Assembly (NCBI GenBank): GCA_032622095.1
Contig: CP136069.1
Location: 51,136,760-51,200,759 of the forward strand
Source: Siphonodentalium dalli
Lineage: Eukaryota > Mollusca > Scaphopoda > Gadilida > Siphonodentaliidae
Reading direction: 5' to 3'
Length of the DNA: 64,000 bases
The first letter of the stretch is position 1. Each line of letters begins with the position of its first letter. The notes beneath the pieces were generated by a model. The model searched no databases. It was given only the letters and a program-made list of their open reading frames with translations, and was not told where the DNA came from. Made by a program: the position numbers and the translations under genes. This document shows, one piece after another, positions 1-10,619 of the stretch.

Positions 1-461
1 GGCGATAATCTTTCGCTGATATTTGGCGTCTTGCGTTACCACTAGAAACGCAAGTGATTTCTTGCGATTTGATTGGTGGACAAATTAAAAATCCGGGTAA
101 ATTCGCCCCATGGTATTCGACTTGGTTTGCGAACTTTTTAAGGTATCACTACCCCCAGTGATGCGGGAAACGACACTTCCCTCCACTGATATATATTGTC
201 GCTACCAAGCGTATCTAAGGGCCTTGACCAATCAAATGTACGCATTTTAGTCAAAGCGAAAGTAATTGTAATTATAGTAGCATGTTGCATTCCCACACTT
301 GGCATATATAGCGCCTGAATACTAAGTTATCGGTTTCACGCATCGAACAAGTCCATAATATGTCTTTAAAATCACAGGAACACACCGCGAAAAAAAACCA
401 GCATGATGTGCACCCACAACTCTGATCTGGGTGAAAATTAATACATATAGATTTTGTTTGA
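1..461. other. Unassigned sequence
   Basis: AT-rich sequence without a convincing coding segment, terminal inverted repeat or tandem array. Short open frames here show no recognisable motif. Confidence 0.5.
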
Positions 462-510
462 ATACCGAAATATCTCATGAATGTCCGGAAAGAAATAACG
501 AATTTTCTCG
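462..510 (+). repeat. Direct copy of the left arm of the 704-817 hairpin
   Basis: The stretch reading gaataccgaaatatctcat, then tgtccggaaagaaat, closely matches the left arm of the inverted repeat about 245 bp downstream. The same short sequence is therefore present twice in direct orientation and once inverted, which is usual for debris of a foldback element. Neither end shows a clear target-site duplication. Confidence 0.55.
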
Positions 511-703
511 ATTTCTATAGTTTAACCTCGATATTGCTACAGCGAAAACTCAAACAGTAAGGACCCGTCTACATGCAATCAATCGCGGTATTGTACACGC
601 ATATACTGGATAGTCTGATTGAACATACATCTAATGAATTCAGAATGCAGGGGTTATTTTCCTCAAAACGATAACACATTGACATTTTGTCCGGTGCTCT
701 ATA

Positions 704-817
704 TAGAGAATACCGAAATATCTCATTCTTGTCTGGAAAGAAATATCGAATTTTCAAGAGCCGCGAGTGAAAATTCGATATTTCTTTCAAGACACGAATG
801 AAAAACTCTAGGTATTC
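704..817. repeat. Imperfect inverted repeat (hairpin, about 114 bp)
   Basis: The left arm runs through aagaaatatcgaattttc and the right arm through gaaaattcgatatttctt, separated by about 12 bp (agagccgcgagt). Weaker pairing extends outward to gaatacc and ggtattc. It probably derives from a small foldback element. No coding role is seen. Confidence 0.6.
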
Positions 818-2411
818 ATTTTATTATATGCGCCTTATTAATGCTCAAAGTTTCTAAATTAACTATAACTTAATTATATTATTAACTCTACTTATAATTA
901 AAGAGCGCGCTTCAGTGTTTACAAATAGGTGAGAGAGTCCGGTATATGCACTGGGCGTATTGATTCGCACTCACGTAAACCACCGACAAGCTACAGTGAA
1001 ATAACGAAATGGTATTTCAATGTGGCTTCTAAGAGATACATACGACGATTTACGTCTCGGTAATTTTCAGCCATTTACTATAGGCAAGCATATATTAAAT
1101 ACAGGTCATAATTAAAGATGGTCTATCTCTTTCTATACCAAGTTTTATATAGTTTCCTGGGATTAAAATAATAAATTTCAATCGAAGACGCCTGTCTGTA
1201 AACGCTTCTATAAATTAATATCGATTTTATTTAGAATTTTCTGGTATAATAAATACGATCAATTTTGGATATTTTACGGCTTGCGGAGCCTAGCAAGTGG
1301 GATAACTCTATCTATATCGGAGATCATCTGAATGTCTTATCATGGTATTTTCTAAAAATAGTAACGTAAAAATGTCCCAAATAATTAACGCATTATAAAT
1401 TATCGATATAAAATCAATATTAATTGATCAAAACTTTTCCGGATAGGTATCTTCGACATATATTAATTGTTGTATACCCCGGAAACAATATAACACGTAT
1501 TTAAAGAGATAACCCACCTTTAAAGAGTCATGATTGTATATATGCACTTCCCTAAACTGACTGGATGCATTAATTATAGCAATACAATATTAATGTGAGG
1601 TTTTGTCCAGCAATATCACCAGTGTGCTCTTCGGTGTGGTGGCTTTTCCCGCCATTTCTGTTTTATGGTTCCAGACCAATTTTTACGAAACCTATTTTAA
1701 GTTGTATTTGGATTATAGTGTATAAAATATAACATGTTACAGCGTTACAAGAAAGATGCTATTCTGTTTCGATATTGAATTTGATATGCATTCATTTCAT
1801 ACAGTTTCGATGATTTAGAGGGATTCCAAAAACTATTTTGTTGTTTTTTTCAATAGGAGGCATGGAACCCTGAATGCATCTTTAACAGACATGTAGATAA
1901 TAACATACGTGTAACTGAACCTGGTTATTAATTTTCTGCCTTTAACACGTGTAATGACTATATAGATAAATAAAGAATACACCAGCTGACGGGCTTATAG
2001 AGTAAGACGGGTTGATTCGATCTTAGCATCAAGAAAGTGCGTGTTTGTAGTGACAGGGACGACAGAGCTATCAGAAATAATAATCGTGGGATCAAATTGC
2101 GAAAATTACTCTGAGGTTATTTGTTATAATATTGATTCTGCATACCACGAAAACACGCCATGTGAAATCGATAAGAATTAAGAAAACAGCACAGACACCG
2201 CGACATGGGGGATATCAGTGGAGCTTGGCCATGACGGAGATTGAAGGTAAACAGTCGATTGTTTGTAGACACTCGACCTTTACAGCCGATCTCAGGTGTC
2301 ATGACATTATTCAAAGAAGTACAAAATGGGCAAACCAGCGCTAAAATCATTTGGCGAGTATTGTATGTCTGCAATCACGATTTGCAAAATACAGATTAAT
2401 TTATTAAAGCA
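818..2411. other. Unassigned sequence
   Basis: AT-rich sequence with no gene recognised. A stretch near 1141-1250 (gaagacgcctgtctgtaaacg) weakly resembles the subterminal part of the 21721-23073 element (gaagatgtattctgtaaacg) and may be an old relative. A 57-bp open patch near 2187-2247 followed by gtaaac was considered as an exon and rejected. Confidence 0.4.
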
Positions 2412-3203
2412 CCACATAACCATTTAGGGTACGTACATACACTGGCAAGTTTGCACGGTATGGTTTGCAGGCATTTTGTCGTAGAAAACGATATGGGCCA
2501 TAATATGAACGGAAACAAGCACATAAAGTGCATCTGTACCACAGCTAACTACGTCCGAAGTAAAATCTCTGTAGTTCCACATGTAGCGGTGCTACCGGAA
2601 TTTGCCTGTAAATATCATGCAATTATCTCGCAAGAATAAATCATACAGATATTTGAAGGCAAATTCCAATAGCACTGTTACAAGTGGAATTAGATAAATG
2701 CTACTTCTCATGTATTTCGCTTTGATAGAGATGCATGTTATGTGCACGGTTCCGTTTATATTCTGGCACCATGTGGTTTTCTATGACGAAATACCCGCAA
2801 AACATACCGTGCAAACTTGCCAGCGTATGAACGTAGCCTTATAGGGCACGTCCATACGCTGGCAAGTTTGCACGGTATGTTTTTGCGGGCATTTCGTCAT
2901 AGAAAACCGCATGGTGTCAGAATATGAACGGAAACATGCACATAACAAGCATCTTTACCAAAGCGAACGATTTATTCATGCGAGACAATTGCATCCTATT
3001 TGCAGGCAAATTCCGGTAGGATCGGTACAGGTGGAACTACAGAGATTTTACTTCGAATGTAGTTAGCTGTGCACAGGTGCACTTTATGTGCTTGTTTCCG
3101 TTCAAATTATGGCACCATATCGTTTTCTACGACAAAATGCCTGCAAACCATACCGTGCAAGCTTGCCAGCGTATGAACGTATACATACCCTTAGCCACAT
3201 AAC
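2412..3203. mobile_element. Foldback DNA transposon (774 bp) with 9-bp target-site duplication
   Basis: The 9-bp sequence CCACATAAC is present at 2412-2420 and again at 3195-3203. Between them, 2421-3194 is almost entirely one large inverted repeat whose centre lies near 2840. Both ends and both sides of the centre carry the motif ctggcaagtttgcacggtatg or its complement, so each half is itself a smaller hairpin (about 2421-2838 and 2845-3194). Outer ends read TTTAGGGTACGTACATAC and, inverted, CTAAGGGTATGTATACGTTC. There is no coding capacity. A 9-bp duplication fits Mutator-like or Merlin-type transposases, but the superfamily is inference. It is a non-autonomous, symmetrical foldback element. 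Confidence 0.8.
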
Positions 3204-3475
3204 TGCAGGCTGGCAATCTCTCGTTTTGTCTCGTTCTAGACACAGAGGCGTGTCGATATAATGAGTAAAAATATAAATAAAAACATCTAAACTAAAAACG
3301 AATAAAAGGTCGCTGACCAAAATGTCCCCCCGACGAACGCGGCATGTTTAAAGGATTTATGGGTTTCAGATCACTATAATACAAACTGTAGGAGGAATTG
3401 ATTACACCAATATGATACAAAGTGCATATTCACTAAATATGTTGCACATCTTCAATGTGTCTGAAATAAAAAAAA

Positions 3476-3720
3476 ACATAAAACATTTCTATGTCGAAAA
3501 ATGACAATAACTCCCCCTAAAATAACACGGACTGATCGCAGATTCCCATACTGATTGACATCTGTGCCAAGTTTAAACAAAATTGAATGGAAAATGACGG
3601 AATACAGGCTCGGCCAAAAGATGTGTCCCAGGATGTACGATTGGACAAAATTCTGGACGCACGGACGTACGCATGCACGCACGCACGCACGCACGCACGC
3701 ACGGGGGTCATTATACTAGA
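3476..3720 (+). repeat. Dispersed repeat with (ACGC)n tail
   Basis: The block contains 'tgacatctgtgccaagttta' followed by 'ggacgcacggacgtacgc' and a pure (ACGC)n run at about 3675-3702. A segment describing the same kind of consensus ('catccataccaaatttcattgatatctg') recurs at 52835-53095. From memory, repeats ending in 'ctggacgcacggacg' microsatellites are common in mollusc genomes; I could not verify this. It probably represents the 3' end of a short retroelement. Open frames across the tail are repeat translations and not genes. Confidence 0.5.
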
Positions 3721-4315
3721 GTTCTCCGACGGAATGTTTTTATAATACTATTATTACACTTTAATGTAAACATGATGTATATTGTAATAAAAAAATAACC
3801 AACAACTGTAATACATATTGCTATGTGATGTGTTCATATTTGGATTTATCAATAAAATGATTGTACAAAAATACTATACAGGGTATATAACGTTCAACGT
3901 TGACAGCGGTATTGTCCATCTGTGAACCAATGGCAATCTGGCGACCACACGGTGCAGAGAAATGAATCATTTCACAATATCATGACATTGAGTCATTGAC
4001 AGCGGCAATGGATTGATGTCCAATAAATTCTCAATTTGCACCGATTGGTTATAACTTATACACGCCAATGCTTCTACTCGGCGGAGTGCAGTCATCTGTT
4101 GTTCGATCGCGTCCATGAGAGCTGGCGAATTATTGGACATTTATTAAATAATTGTCAATAAAACGAGAGTCGAACGAGTTCAAATCACCAGACGGTTTCA
4201 CAGAATATTGCAATTGGTCAGTTGATGGACTTTTATGATGATTGAATGGGACTGCGCATGCGCTCGATCGATGAGCGAGGACTGGACGTCTGCCTGTTCC
4301 ACAAATAATTGCCTA
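3721..4315. other. Unassigned sequence
   Basis: Nothing recognised apart from a short palindrome around cgctcgatcgatgagcg (4260-4278). Confidence 0.4.
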
Positions 4316-4773
4316 TATGTGACCCGCCATATCAAATCAAGTCGTAAGTCGGGATTTTTTTACCCTGTGCCAATGCATTCTCTTATATATGCGAGTCGAC
4401 CATAGGTCGCCTCGCATATATAAGAGAATGCATTGGCCTAACAATTTGTTATCATTTTTTTTAAATAAATGTTTCTTACAATTTTTAGGACATAAAATAA
4501 AAAACATACATTACCCTGCAGGGAGCCCCACACATATATAGAAGCATATAGAAGAGTGTCGTCTGCTCATGTTTGTCTGGGGCTCTGTATGGGTGAAATT
4601 ATAAAATTGTTAAAGAATACAAGAAAAAATTATTAAAATTGTAAAAAATTGTTAGGCCAATGCATTCTCTTATATATGCGAGGCGACCTATGGTCGACTC
4701 GCATATATAAGAGAATGCATTGGCACAGGATAAAAAAATCCCGACTTACGACTGGATTTGATATGGCGGGACG
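4316..4773. mobile_element. P4 family MITE carrying the double-hairpin cassette (copy 1)
   Basis: Terminal inverted repeats read ATGTGACCCGCCATATCAAA at the left and, inverted, the same from about 4770 inward (tttgatatggcggg). Each TIR continues through cgtaagtcgggatttttt to the cassette. The two 67-bp hairpins lie at 4370-4436 and 4657-4723 as exact inverted copies of each other. The interior (4437-4656) is AT-rich and holds ccctgcagggagccccacac. There is no coding capacity. The right terminus runs into an 11-bp tandem acgcgacaggg, so the exact end and TSD are unclear. It is highly similar to the copy at 8405-8888. Confidence 0.75.
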
Positions 4774-4880
4774 CGACAGGGACGCGACAGGGACATGCCG
4801 AAAGATGGGGGGGGGGGCACCTCCAACTTTGTCCAAAATGTTCAATATTTGGTATATATTGTCATGTCTGAGATTCGCAG
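4774..4880 (+). repeat. Fragment of a dispersed repeat with a possible tRNA-like head
   Basis: The text 'cagggacatgccgaaagatg', a G run, then 'cacctccaactttgtccaaaatgttca' matches blocks at 7440-7890 and 9600-9990, and more distantly 17085-17300 and 28770-28856. In the best copies the head reads 'gggacgtggctgagtggctaga', which contains a good RNA polymerase III A box (TGGCTGAGTGG). This copy is degraded. Confidence 0.4.
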
Positions 4881-5554
4881 TAAACGATTTCACAGGTTGT
4901 AATGCATGTATGATGACTGAAAAAAAATTAAAAATAAGTATATGGGCTGCGCAACTGCCTGTTTAGACAGTGTTGACATGAATGTGACCTTACTGGATTG
5001 ATGGTTTAATTATTTTACAAAACTGTAAAAGTTCACAAAAAGTGAAACATTTGGACGCGTAACATGATTTTCGTATTCAGTGGAGGTCAACTCTGTGTGT
5101 TTGGTTACAGGAAAATGGCCCGATTTCTCTCCCCTGAATTTTGTCATCTGCGCTTGCAAGACAATGTTTTAAAATGCAACGATAACTTTTTTCTATTTCA
5201 AATATTTATCAGATCTGCCCTATATAGCTCTATTTTCTGCCGAAGCGTATTTGCTGATATTCGTTCTGTCATAGTCTACATTTGAGTTTTTGGGTTGAAA
5301 ATGGTCAATTTTAGTAAAAATACGGGTAAAATTGGGCGCTTTATATGTGCAACTTGAAACTAAGGGGGATAACTCATTGGTAAATTGAACGATTAGAAGG
5401 GAAAATATCCATTAAACTCACACGAAACACGCCATATATAACTTTAATGAGTCAAGTATATATATCGGCACCGGCGACAAAGACACAAACTATTATCGGA
5501 AATCCTCCAGCGACTTCCAAATGGGAAGAATACGCTCGTAATTGGATCCCAACA
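4881..5554. other. Unassigned sequence
   Basis: No gene, TIR or tandem array was recognised. The sequence is AT-rich with scattered short open frames only. Confidence 0.4.
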
Positions 5555-5672
5555 TATAGTAATGCCCTAAATAATCGACTCCTTAACCACAGCAGAATTA
5601 TGGGTAATTTTTCAGGATTTAGTCGGAAATATGGCATGTTGCCATTCATCGGAAAGCTCTCAGTGCTGCAGC
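5555..5672 (+). repeat. Left arm of the palindromic CAGTAATGCCC MITE (half element)
   Basis: From tatagtaatgccctaaataa through ttatgggtaa, ggatttagtcggaaatatgg and catcggaaagctctc, this reproduces one arm of the full palindromes at 17309-17528, 28862-29076 and 48693-48909. The second arm is absent. At the palindrome centre (agctctc) the sequence passes directly into a P3-type MITE end (ctgcagcattacaggtcaca). This is a chimeric junction. Confidence 0.75.
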
Positions 5673-6041
5673 ATTACAGGTCACATGTCAGTGCATTCTC
5701 TTCTATATATGCGAGTTCTATATAGGAAGCCTCGCATTTATAAGAGAATGCACTGGCTTACAAGATCAAGGTAAATATTGTCAGACCAATTCAGTCTCTT
5801 ATATATGCAAGGATAATTTATCTGGCAAGTTGGAAAATGTTGTATTTAGCAGTCAGGAAACAATTCGATATACATGTATAAACCATCTGCTATATATTTT
5901 GGTACAATGTGACATCTATCCATGTTTATTCTGGGATCAGTATTACTTATTGCGTGTAAAACGAATGAAATGGGGACGCTATATATCAATGGCACAGGGT
6001 TTTCGCAAAATTTCAGGAAGCTCCAGTCATGTAAGGGTTAA
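5673..6041 (+). mobile_element. P3 family MITE with degenerate hairpins and an internal insertion
   Basis: The element starts within the P3 left-end sequence (tgctgcagcattacaggtcacatgtcagtgcattc). It holds a degenerate hairpin at 5688-5756 and only the left part of a second one (about 5785-5812). It resumes at 5991 with tggcacagggttttcgcaaa and ends tccagtcatgtaagggttaa, where TTAA (6038-6041) is the presumed target site. About 175 bp of unrelated sequence (5815-5990) replaces the rest of the second hairpin. The left TIR is lost to the chimeric junction at about 5672. Confidence 0.65.
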
Positions 6042-6217
6042 TAGGCAGATCGCACTACACGCAACGGACAAACTATCCAGATACACGAATCAGATTATCT
6101 TCCCTTGACGTGAATTAGAACCAGCTTCATCATTGCTGGACGGTTTATGATGGCCTAATGCACATTACCAACGAGCCACTGGGACACCGAAAACAAGATG
6201 AGGGAAATAACTGAAGT

Positions 6218-6614
6218 TTAATGTACACAATACGATTTGTGGTCCCGTATCATCAGATTCCAACAACAACAACAACAACACCACAATTTCTTCAGAAGAC
6301 GCTTTAGTTATCAGAAACGATTAATTACCAAAAATAATGCTAACAACTGTCAACTATAGTATAACATTTTCCAAAACGTGTTATATATCAACATTTTGTT
6401 CAACGCAATTTGATATCGAGATTATGTCGGTCGGATCGTCGAATTGTTGATTGGCCGCCAACTATTCCAGGTGTTGAAAAATAACAGATTACGATAATCG
6501 ATATAGGATATCTCTGAGTTTGATGGGTGCATGGATTCCTTAACTCGAATGAAATATTTTTTACCCCCCCCCCCCCCGAAGCCAAAGAGCGTTATTTCAG
6601 ATTATGTATCTTCA
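6218..6614 (-). mobile_element. K1 family MITE (TTAA-inserting), reverse orientation
   Basis: The block begins TTAA then tgtacacaatacgattt (compare AGGTACTCAATCCGATT in better copies) and ends near gcgttatttcagattatgta followed by tcttcaac. The interior shares 'caacaacaacaaca', 'cgattaattacca', 'caactatagtataacatttt', 'tcaacattttgttcaacgcaa' and 'cgaagccaaaga' with the copies at 18153-18606, 35436-35817, 43203-43636 and 54596-55064. A run of about 15 C marks the polymorphic part next to cgaagcc. There is no coding capacity. Confidence 0.65.
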
Positions 6615-7439
6615 ACACTTCCAAGTACAGTTTGAGTACTTCTATGTCACGTGAACTTTAGCGTTGTACGGCGCACTAACCGAGATTGGTTTTATTGACG
6701 GAGTAGTAAACAAGTTTATTTTTATGAATAGACGAGACAACGATTCCAAGGTAATGTCAGGCTAACACGCGAAACAGGCGCTATAGCTCAATGACTCAAA
6801 CAGCTTGGAAGATGAAAAAGTGTGTACCTGATTTCGATCTAAGGATGATTCACAAGAGAAGATTCTGCAAAGAAAACTAAAAGTAAGCCCAGTTTAGCAG
6901 AAACAAAGCTTTATTTTCTTTTCTGTGGTTATACGGTTCGATGTTTGTTTACGATTGAGTGGCATGCAAGCGATTTAGTTCTACAAAGTAGCCGGTGATC
7001 ACAGAGAGTGATGCCACATTTTGAATGATATCGCAGGTGTATAGAGGGCGTTGGCTGATTGAGGCCAGCTAGAGTACATTAGTACTTCCTGGTAGTAGCA
7101 CATGTAGAAAGGGTCAGGTTACCACGAATCTGGCGGCTGGTTCGATTTGGGGCAAGGACCAGTTTAATGTGCGAAATTCGACAACATTACGATCTGAGAC
7201 TCTAGGTTTCTACTTCATGCGTGTAAAAGTACATTTTAGTAACATATTTTCGTCTCGAAGTTGATGTAAGTTCTTGGTTAATGAAAATATATATCTAGCT
7301 TTTGTATGTCATTGTTTTTGCGACTATTATTTCTGGTTTGTTTTGGGCGCAGCCAATGTCTCTTGTTGAATAGACTGGTTCCTGGTCCAAAACTTGTAAA
7401 AAAAACGACGTAACCTTGCCCCTGAACGTGACATGGGAA
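6615..7439. other. Unassigned sequence
   Basis: No gene or repeat family was recognised. A box-B-like ggttcgatttgg at about 7138 has no convincing A box upstream. Confidence 0.4.
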
Positions 7440-7890
7440 ATTACTAGGTTTAGTTTGAGCATTGGAGTGTGTGTGAGTTGCTTTAGTGAGAGACATGGTG
7501 GCAGGGTGTTCAGCGAAATTTACCCCTCCAACTTTGGTAAAATATTCACCATTTGGAAATTCCATGCCTAACACGACACCAGTTGAAAATTGCAAGGCAC
7601 ATATAGGTTGAAATTGTTGTGATAATTTGATTTTCCAAAATATATTTAGTATGCAATATACCAAAAATTGAATATTTTACTGCCTTCGCCGTTTCGGTAG
7701 AATCTTCAGACTGATATTTAGCTGGGAATTGCAAACATAGGATGGAAATCTTGAAATTCCGAGCCAATGGTGATGTGCAATCTGGATCAAGGGTGTGTAG
7801 TTGGAATCTCCAAGGTGGAGAACACACAAATGAAGACACTCTCGCCATGTCCCTGTATGGATTTAACCAATAGAAAACCACATAAATGGT
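7440..7890 (-). repeat. Dispersed repeat, possible tRNA-headed SINE-like unit
   Basis: In minus orientation it opens with cagggacatggcgagagtgt near 7855, then ggagattccaactacacac, and continues into tttccaactggtgtcgtgtt, ttaggcatggaatttcc and ttggaggggtaaatttc. The order of motifs (GGGACGTGGC head, ccaact motifs, 'ggaaattccatgcctaacac') parallels 9600-9990. It gives rise to two overlapping open frames of 116 and 128 codons that I regard as repeat translation, since the equivalent block elsewhere is not conserved as protein. Confidence 0.4.
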
Positions 7891-8404
7891 TTGCAAAGGA
7901 TTGAATACTTCTCAATCTGGACAACGCCGGGAACCATTCTGGATTCCTCGACCTTTGACCTCTTAGGCGCGATTATGGAGAATGACGAGGTTTGCCGAAT
8001 AGCCGGGTAACCTGCCAGTGCTATATATTATTGTAAAATGGAATCGCAACATGTGTGGTTGCTCCAATACGTGTCACGTACGATCATAATATTCATCGTG
8101 GACAATGAGAGTTAACAAACCTGTCTACAAACACCCCAAGAGATCGTTTGTTTAATGGAATGCACCTGAACAAAATTTTTATATAGTGATTAATTCGGAC
8201 GAAAACGACATAATAGGTATAATGAGACGCCAGAAAACTGATGTTAATTAACTAGAATATCGGTCGCAACATGTAGGGGGAAATAGGTAACAGACGTATT
8301 GTTGTTGTGGCATGAAAACATGTGTGGACTGTCTGAATTCCGTGTCGGGACATGCACAGCAGACGCTAGGTTCATTAGGTATCGTTACACTATTATCAAG
8401 ACTA
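7891..8404. other. Unassigned sequence
   Basis: No gene, TIR or tandem repeat was recognised. Confidence 0.4.
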
Positions 8405-8888
8405 TGTGTGACCCGCCATATCAAATCCAGTCGTAAGTCGGGATTTTTTTTTTACCCTGTGCCAATGCATTCTCTTATATATGCGAGTCGACCATAGGTC
8501 GCCTCGCATATATAAGAGAATGCATTGGCCTAACAATTTTTTATCATTTTTTTAAAATAAATGTTTCTTACAATTTTTAGGACATAAAATAAAAAAACAT
8601 CCATTACCCTGCAGGGAGCCCCACACATATATAGAAGCATATAGAAGAGTGCCGTCTGCTCGTTTGTCTGGGGCTCTGTATGGGTGAAATTATAAAATTG
8701 TTAAAGAATACAAGAACAAATTATTAAAATTGTAAAAAATTGTTAGGCCAATGCATTCTCTTATTCTCAATGCATTCTCTTATTCTCAATGCATTCCTAT
8801 GGTCGACTCGCATATATAAGAGAATGCATTGGCACATGGTAAAAAAAAAACCCGACTTACGACTGGATTTGATATGGCGGGTCACATT
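8405..8888. mobile_element. P4 family MITE carrying the double-hairpin cassette (copy 2)
   Basis: TIRs read TGTGACCCGCCATATCAAAT at 8407 and its complement ending ggcgggtcaca at 8886. The interior closely matches copy 1 (ccctgcagggagccccacac, tctggggctctgtatgggtg). The left hairpin is intact at 8462-8528. The right hairpin (8748-8832) is rearranged: its left arm has been replaced by about three slipped copies of a 19-bp unit (tctcttattctcaatgcat) and the cgaggcgac inner part is lost, while the outer boundaries stay in place. No TSD is evident. Confidence 0.8.
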
Positions 8889-9216
8889 TAATATAACCAT
8901 AGCTATAGATGATTTCCTGTATTTAAGAATTACCAGCCATCGCAAAACTTCAGGTCTACTTTAGACTTATACATTTTTTTCCAAACTGACTTATGACATA
9001 TTTAGTTCATAAAAAAATATTTTGGCATGTGTTGCAACAATAACAATAGGTAGCAAGCTGAAAATATATAAAATGACTGAGATTTAGAAAATACCAGTTT
9101 TCACTATTATTTGAGCTGATTTTTGCCTATAATTGACCTAAAAGTGTAAAAATACGGCTTCTTTTATTTCATTGGAAATTCAAAGAAAGAAGCAGCATGA
9201 AAGATACTTTGAAAAT

Positions 9217-9310
9217 AAGCCACACAAATTATAGGTAGTCAGGTTAATAATCCACACAAATTATAGGTAGTCAGGTTAATAAGCCACACAAATTATAGGT
9301 AGTCAGTTTA
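9217..9310 (+). repeat. 32-bp tandem repeat, three copies
   Basis: The unit ccacacaaattataggtagt, then caggttaata, starts at 9220, 9252 and 9284. The last unit is truncated. It is near-identical and therefore young. Confidence 0.85.
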
Positions 9311-9599
9311 CTTTTCTCACAAAATCGTCAATTGCATGACACTAATTTGTCGATTCATAGACAAACCGGGAGGTAATTTTGGCGTCGAAGCACCATATAT
9401 CTGGCTTAATCGACAGAGGTCAAGTTATCAAAATAACATAAATCAGTATGTAAGCTTATAGGAAATTAAAGCACCAACCAAAATAAGCCTGTTTATGCTC
9501 ACTGCTGTCAAACATACTGTCTAAATATGGCAGTTTTCATGGCAGATAACAATTAGGCGCGATTAAATAGTGTGACCGTGCCTTATTTCGGATTCAAAG

Positions 9600-9990
9600 A
9601 GTTAGCAGCACACGAGGACGTGGCGCATTCGGCGATTGAGGGGGAGGTGGCCGGGGGAGGGGTTGTAAAATGTTCAGCAGTTGGAAATTCTACGCCTGAA
9701 ACAAAACAGCGCGAACTTTCAGATCGAAATTGTGTTGAATTTTTGATAGATATTTATTTTAAAATAATTTATGCCTTTTTAGACCAAGATTCGGATAATT
9801 TTTGGGCTTTCAGTCATCATTTTGGACTGAAATGGAAATTTCATTTGGAAAATCCAATTCCAGGGAGAGGGGGAGTGAGGATGCAAATAATGATATTGGT
9901 CTTGCATTTGAAATTTCAAAGCTGGACATCCTCGTCCCAAACAGAGGCATCTAGCCACTCAGCCACGTCCCTAACACCAAAAAGTGGTAT
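9600..9990 (-). repeat. Dispersed repeat with a good polymerase III A box in its head
   Basis: In minus orientation the head at about 9984 reads gttagggacgtggctgagtg, containing TGGCTGAGTGG, which matches the tRNA A-box consensus. A matching B box is not clear. The block continues with 'tgtccagctttgaaatttca' and ends towards 9660 with 'ggcgtagaatttccaactgc'. The plus-strand 154-codon open frame at 9572-10036 runs antisense through this repeat and shows no recognisable domain. The unit may be a degenerate SINE. Confidence 0.4.
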
Positions 9991-10619
9991 ACTGGGTATT
10001 GATACACTTTTATATATGTCCTGCCGTTGCGAATGATGTTAGTTATGGCTAATTCTCCGTGCTCGTTACCTAGCTGGTTATCCAAGAATTGACAACGAAT
10101 TTCGACATAATTGATGTCAAGTCTGATTTCCGATCTTCAACTGAAAACATCAAAGCTAATTTCCGTGACATCATATAGATTACACCAAATCACGGATCAC
10201 GTGACAATCTAACGATGAGAAAGTGTGACTTAATTTAAACTGTCAGTTCGAATTGTTTCAAATTAGGTTGAAAGACGGCTCGAGGTGTTAATTCGTTGTT
10301 CATATTAATCTCGTTGGCTTCGTGGAAAGAGAGACCGCGTCACAATGTTGTGAACTTATCAACGTAATTGCATGAGTTTGCTGTGACGCAACGGTACGCA
10401 CAGACTAACATTCCGGTACACACAGACTAACATTCTGTGACCATTCTTGACGCAGTGTTTTCATTCGAGCCTTTTAGGCTAGTTCAGATCATGCACGTTT
10501 TATGGCACTCATTCATTTCCACTCAATGTGTATATATATATACTTACTGAGAACGCTCCTTCCAAAATGTTCCTTCTTTGATTACAGTCACCTTTTTGAC
10601 ATTGTCATTGTTATGTAAT
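9991..10619. other. Unassigned sequence
   Basis: Mostly unremarkable. A small duplication, 'gtacgcacagactaacattc' and 'gtacacacagactaacattc', occurs at about 10393-10436. Confidence 0.45.

Noticed and set aside
2187-2247. Possible 57-61-bp micro-exon ending gattgaag|gtaaac
   Set aside because: The acceptor side (attaagaaaacag) has a poor pyrimidine tract, and two of three frames contain stops.
4633-4966. Overlapping 86- and 105-codon frames on opposite strands
   Set aside because: Both are made from the P4 terminal repeat and hairpin, so they reflect the palindrome and not a gene.
7041-7150. Possible tRNA gene around ggttcgatttgg
   Set aside because: The upstream sequence lacks a matching A box and acceptor stem pairing.
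8740-8964. Recurrent peptide such as QCILLYMR / AFSYICESTIGRLAYIRECI in many frames
   Set aside because: It is the translation of the 67-bp hairpin, open on both strands because the sequence is palindromic; it occurs in every cassette copy regardless of context.
9572-10036. 154-codon plus-strand frame
   Set aside because: It runs antisense through a dispersed repeat and contains no recognisable motif; the equivalent repeats elsewhere do not keep the frame.
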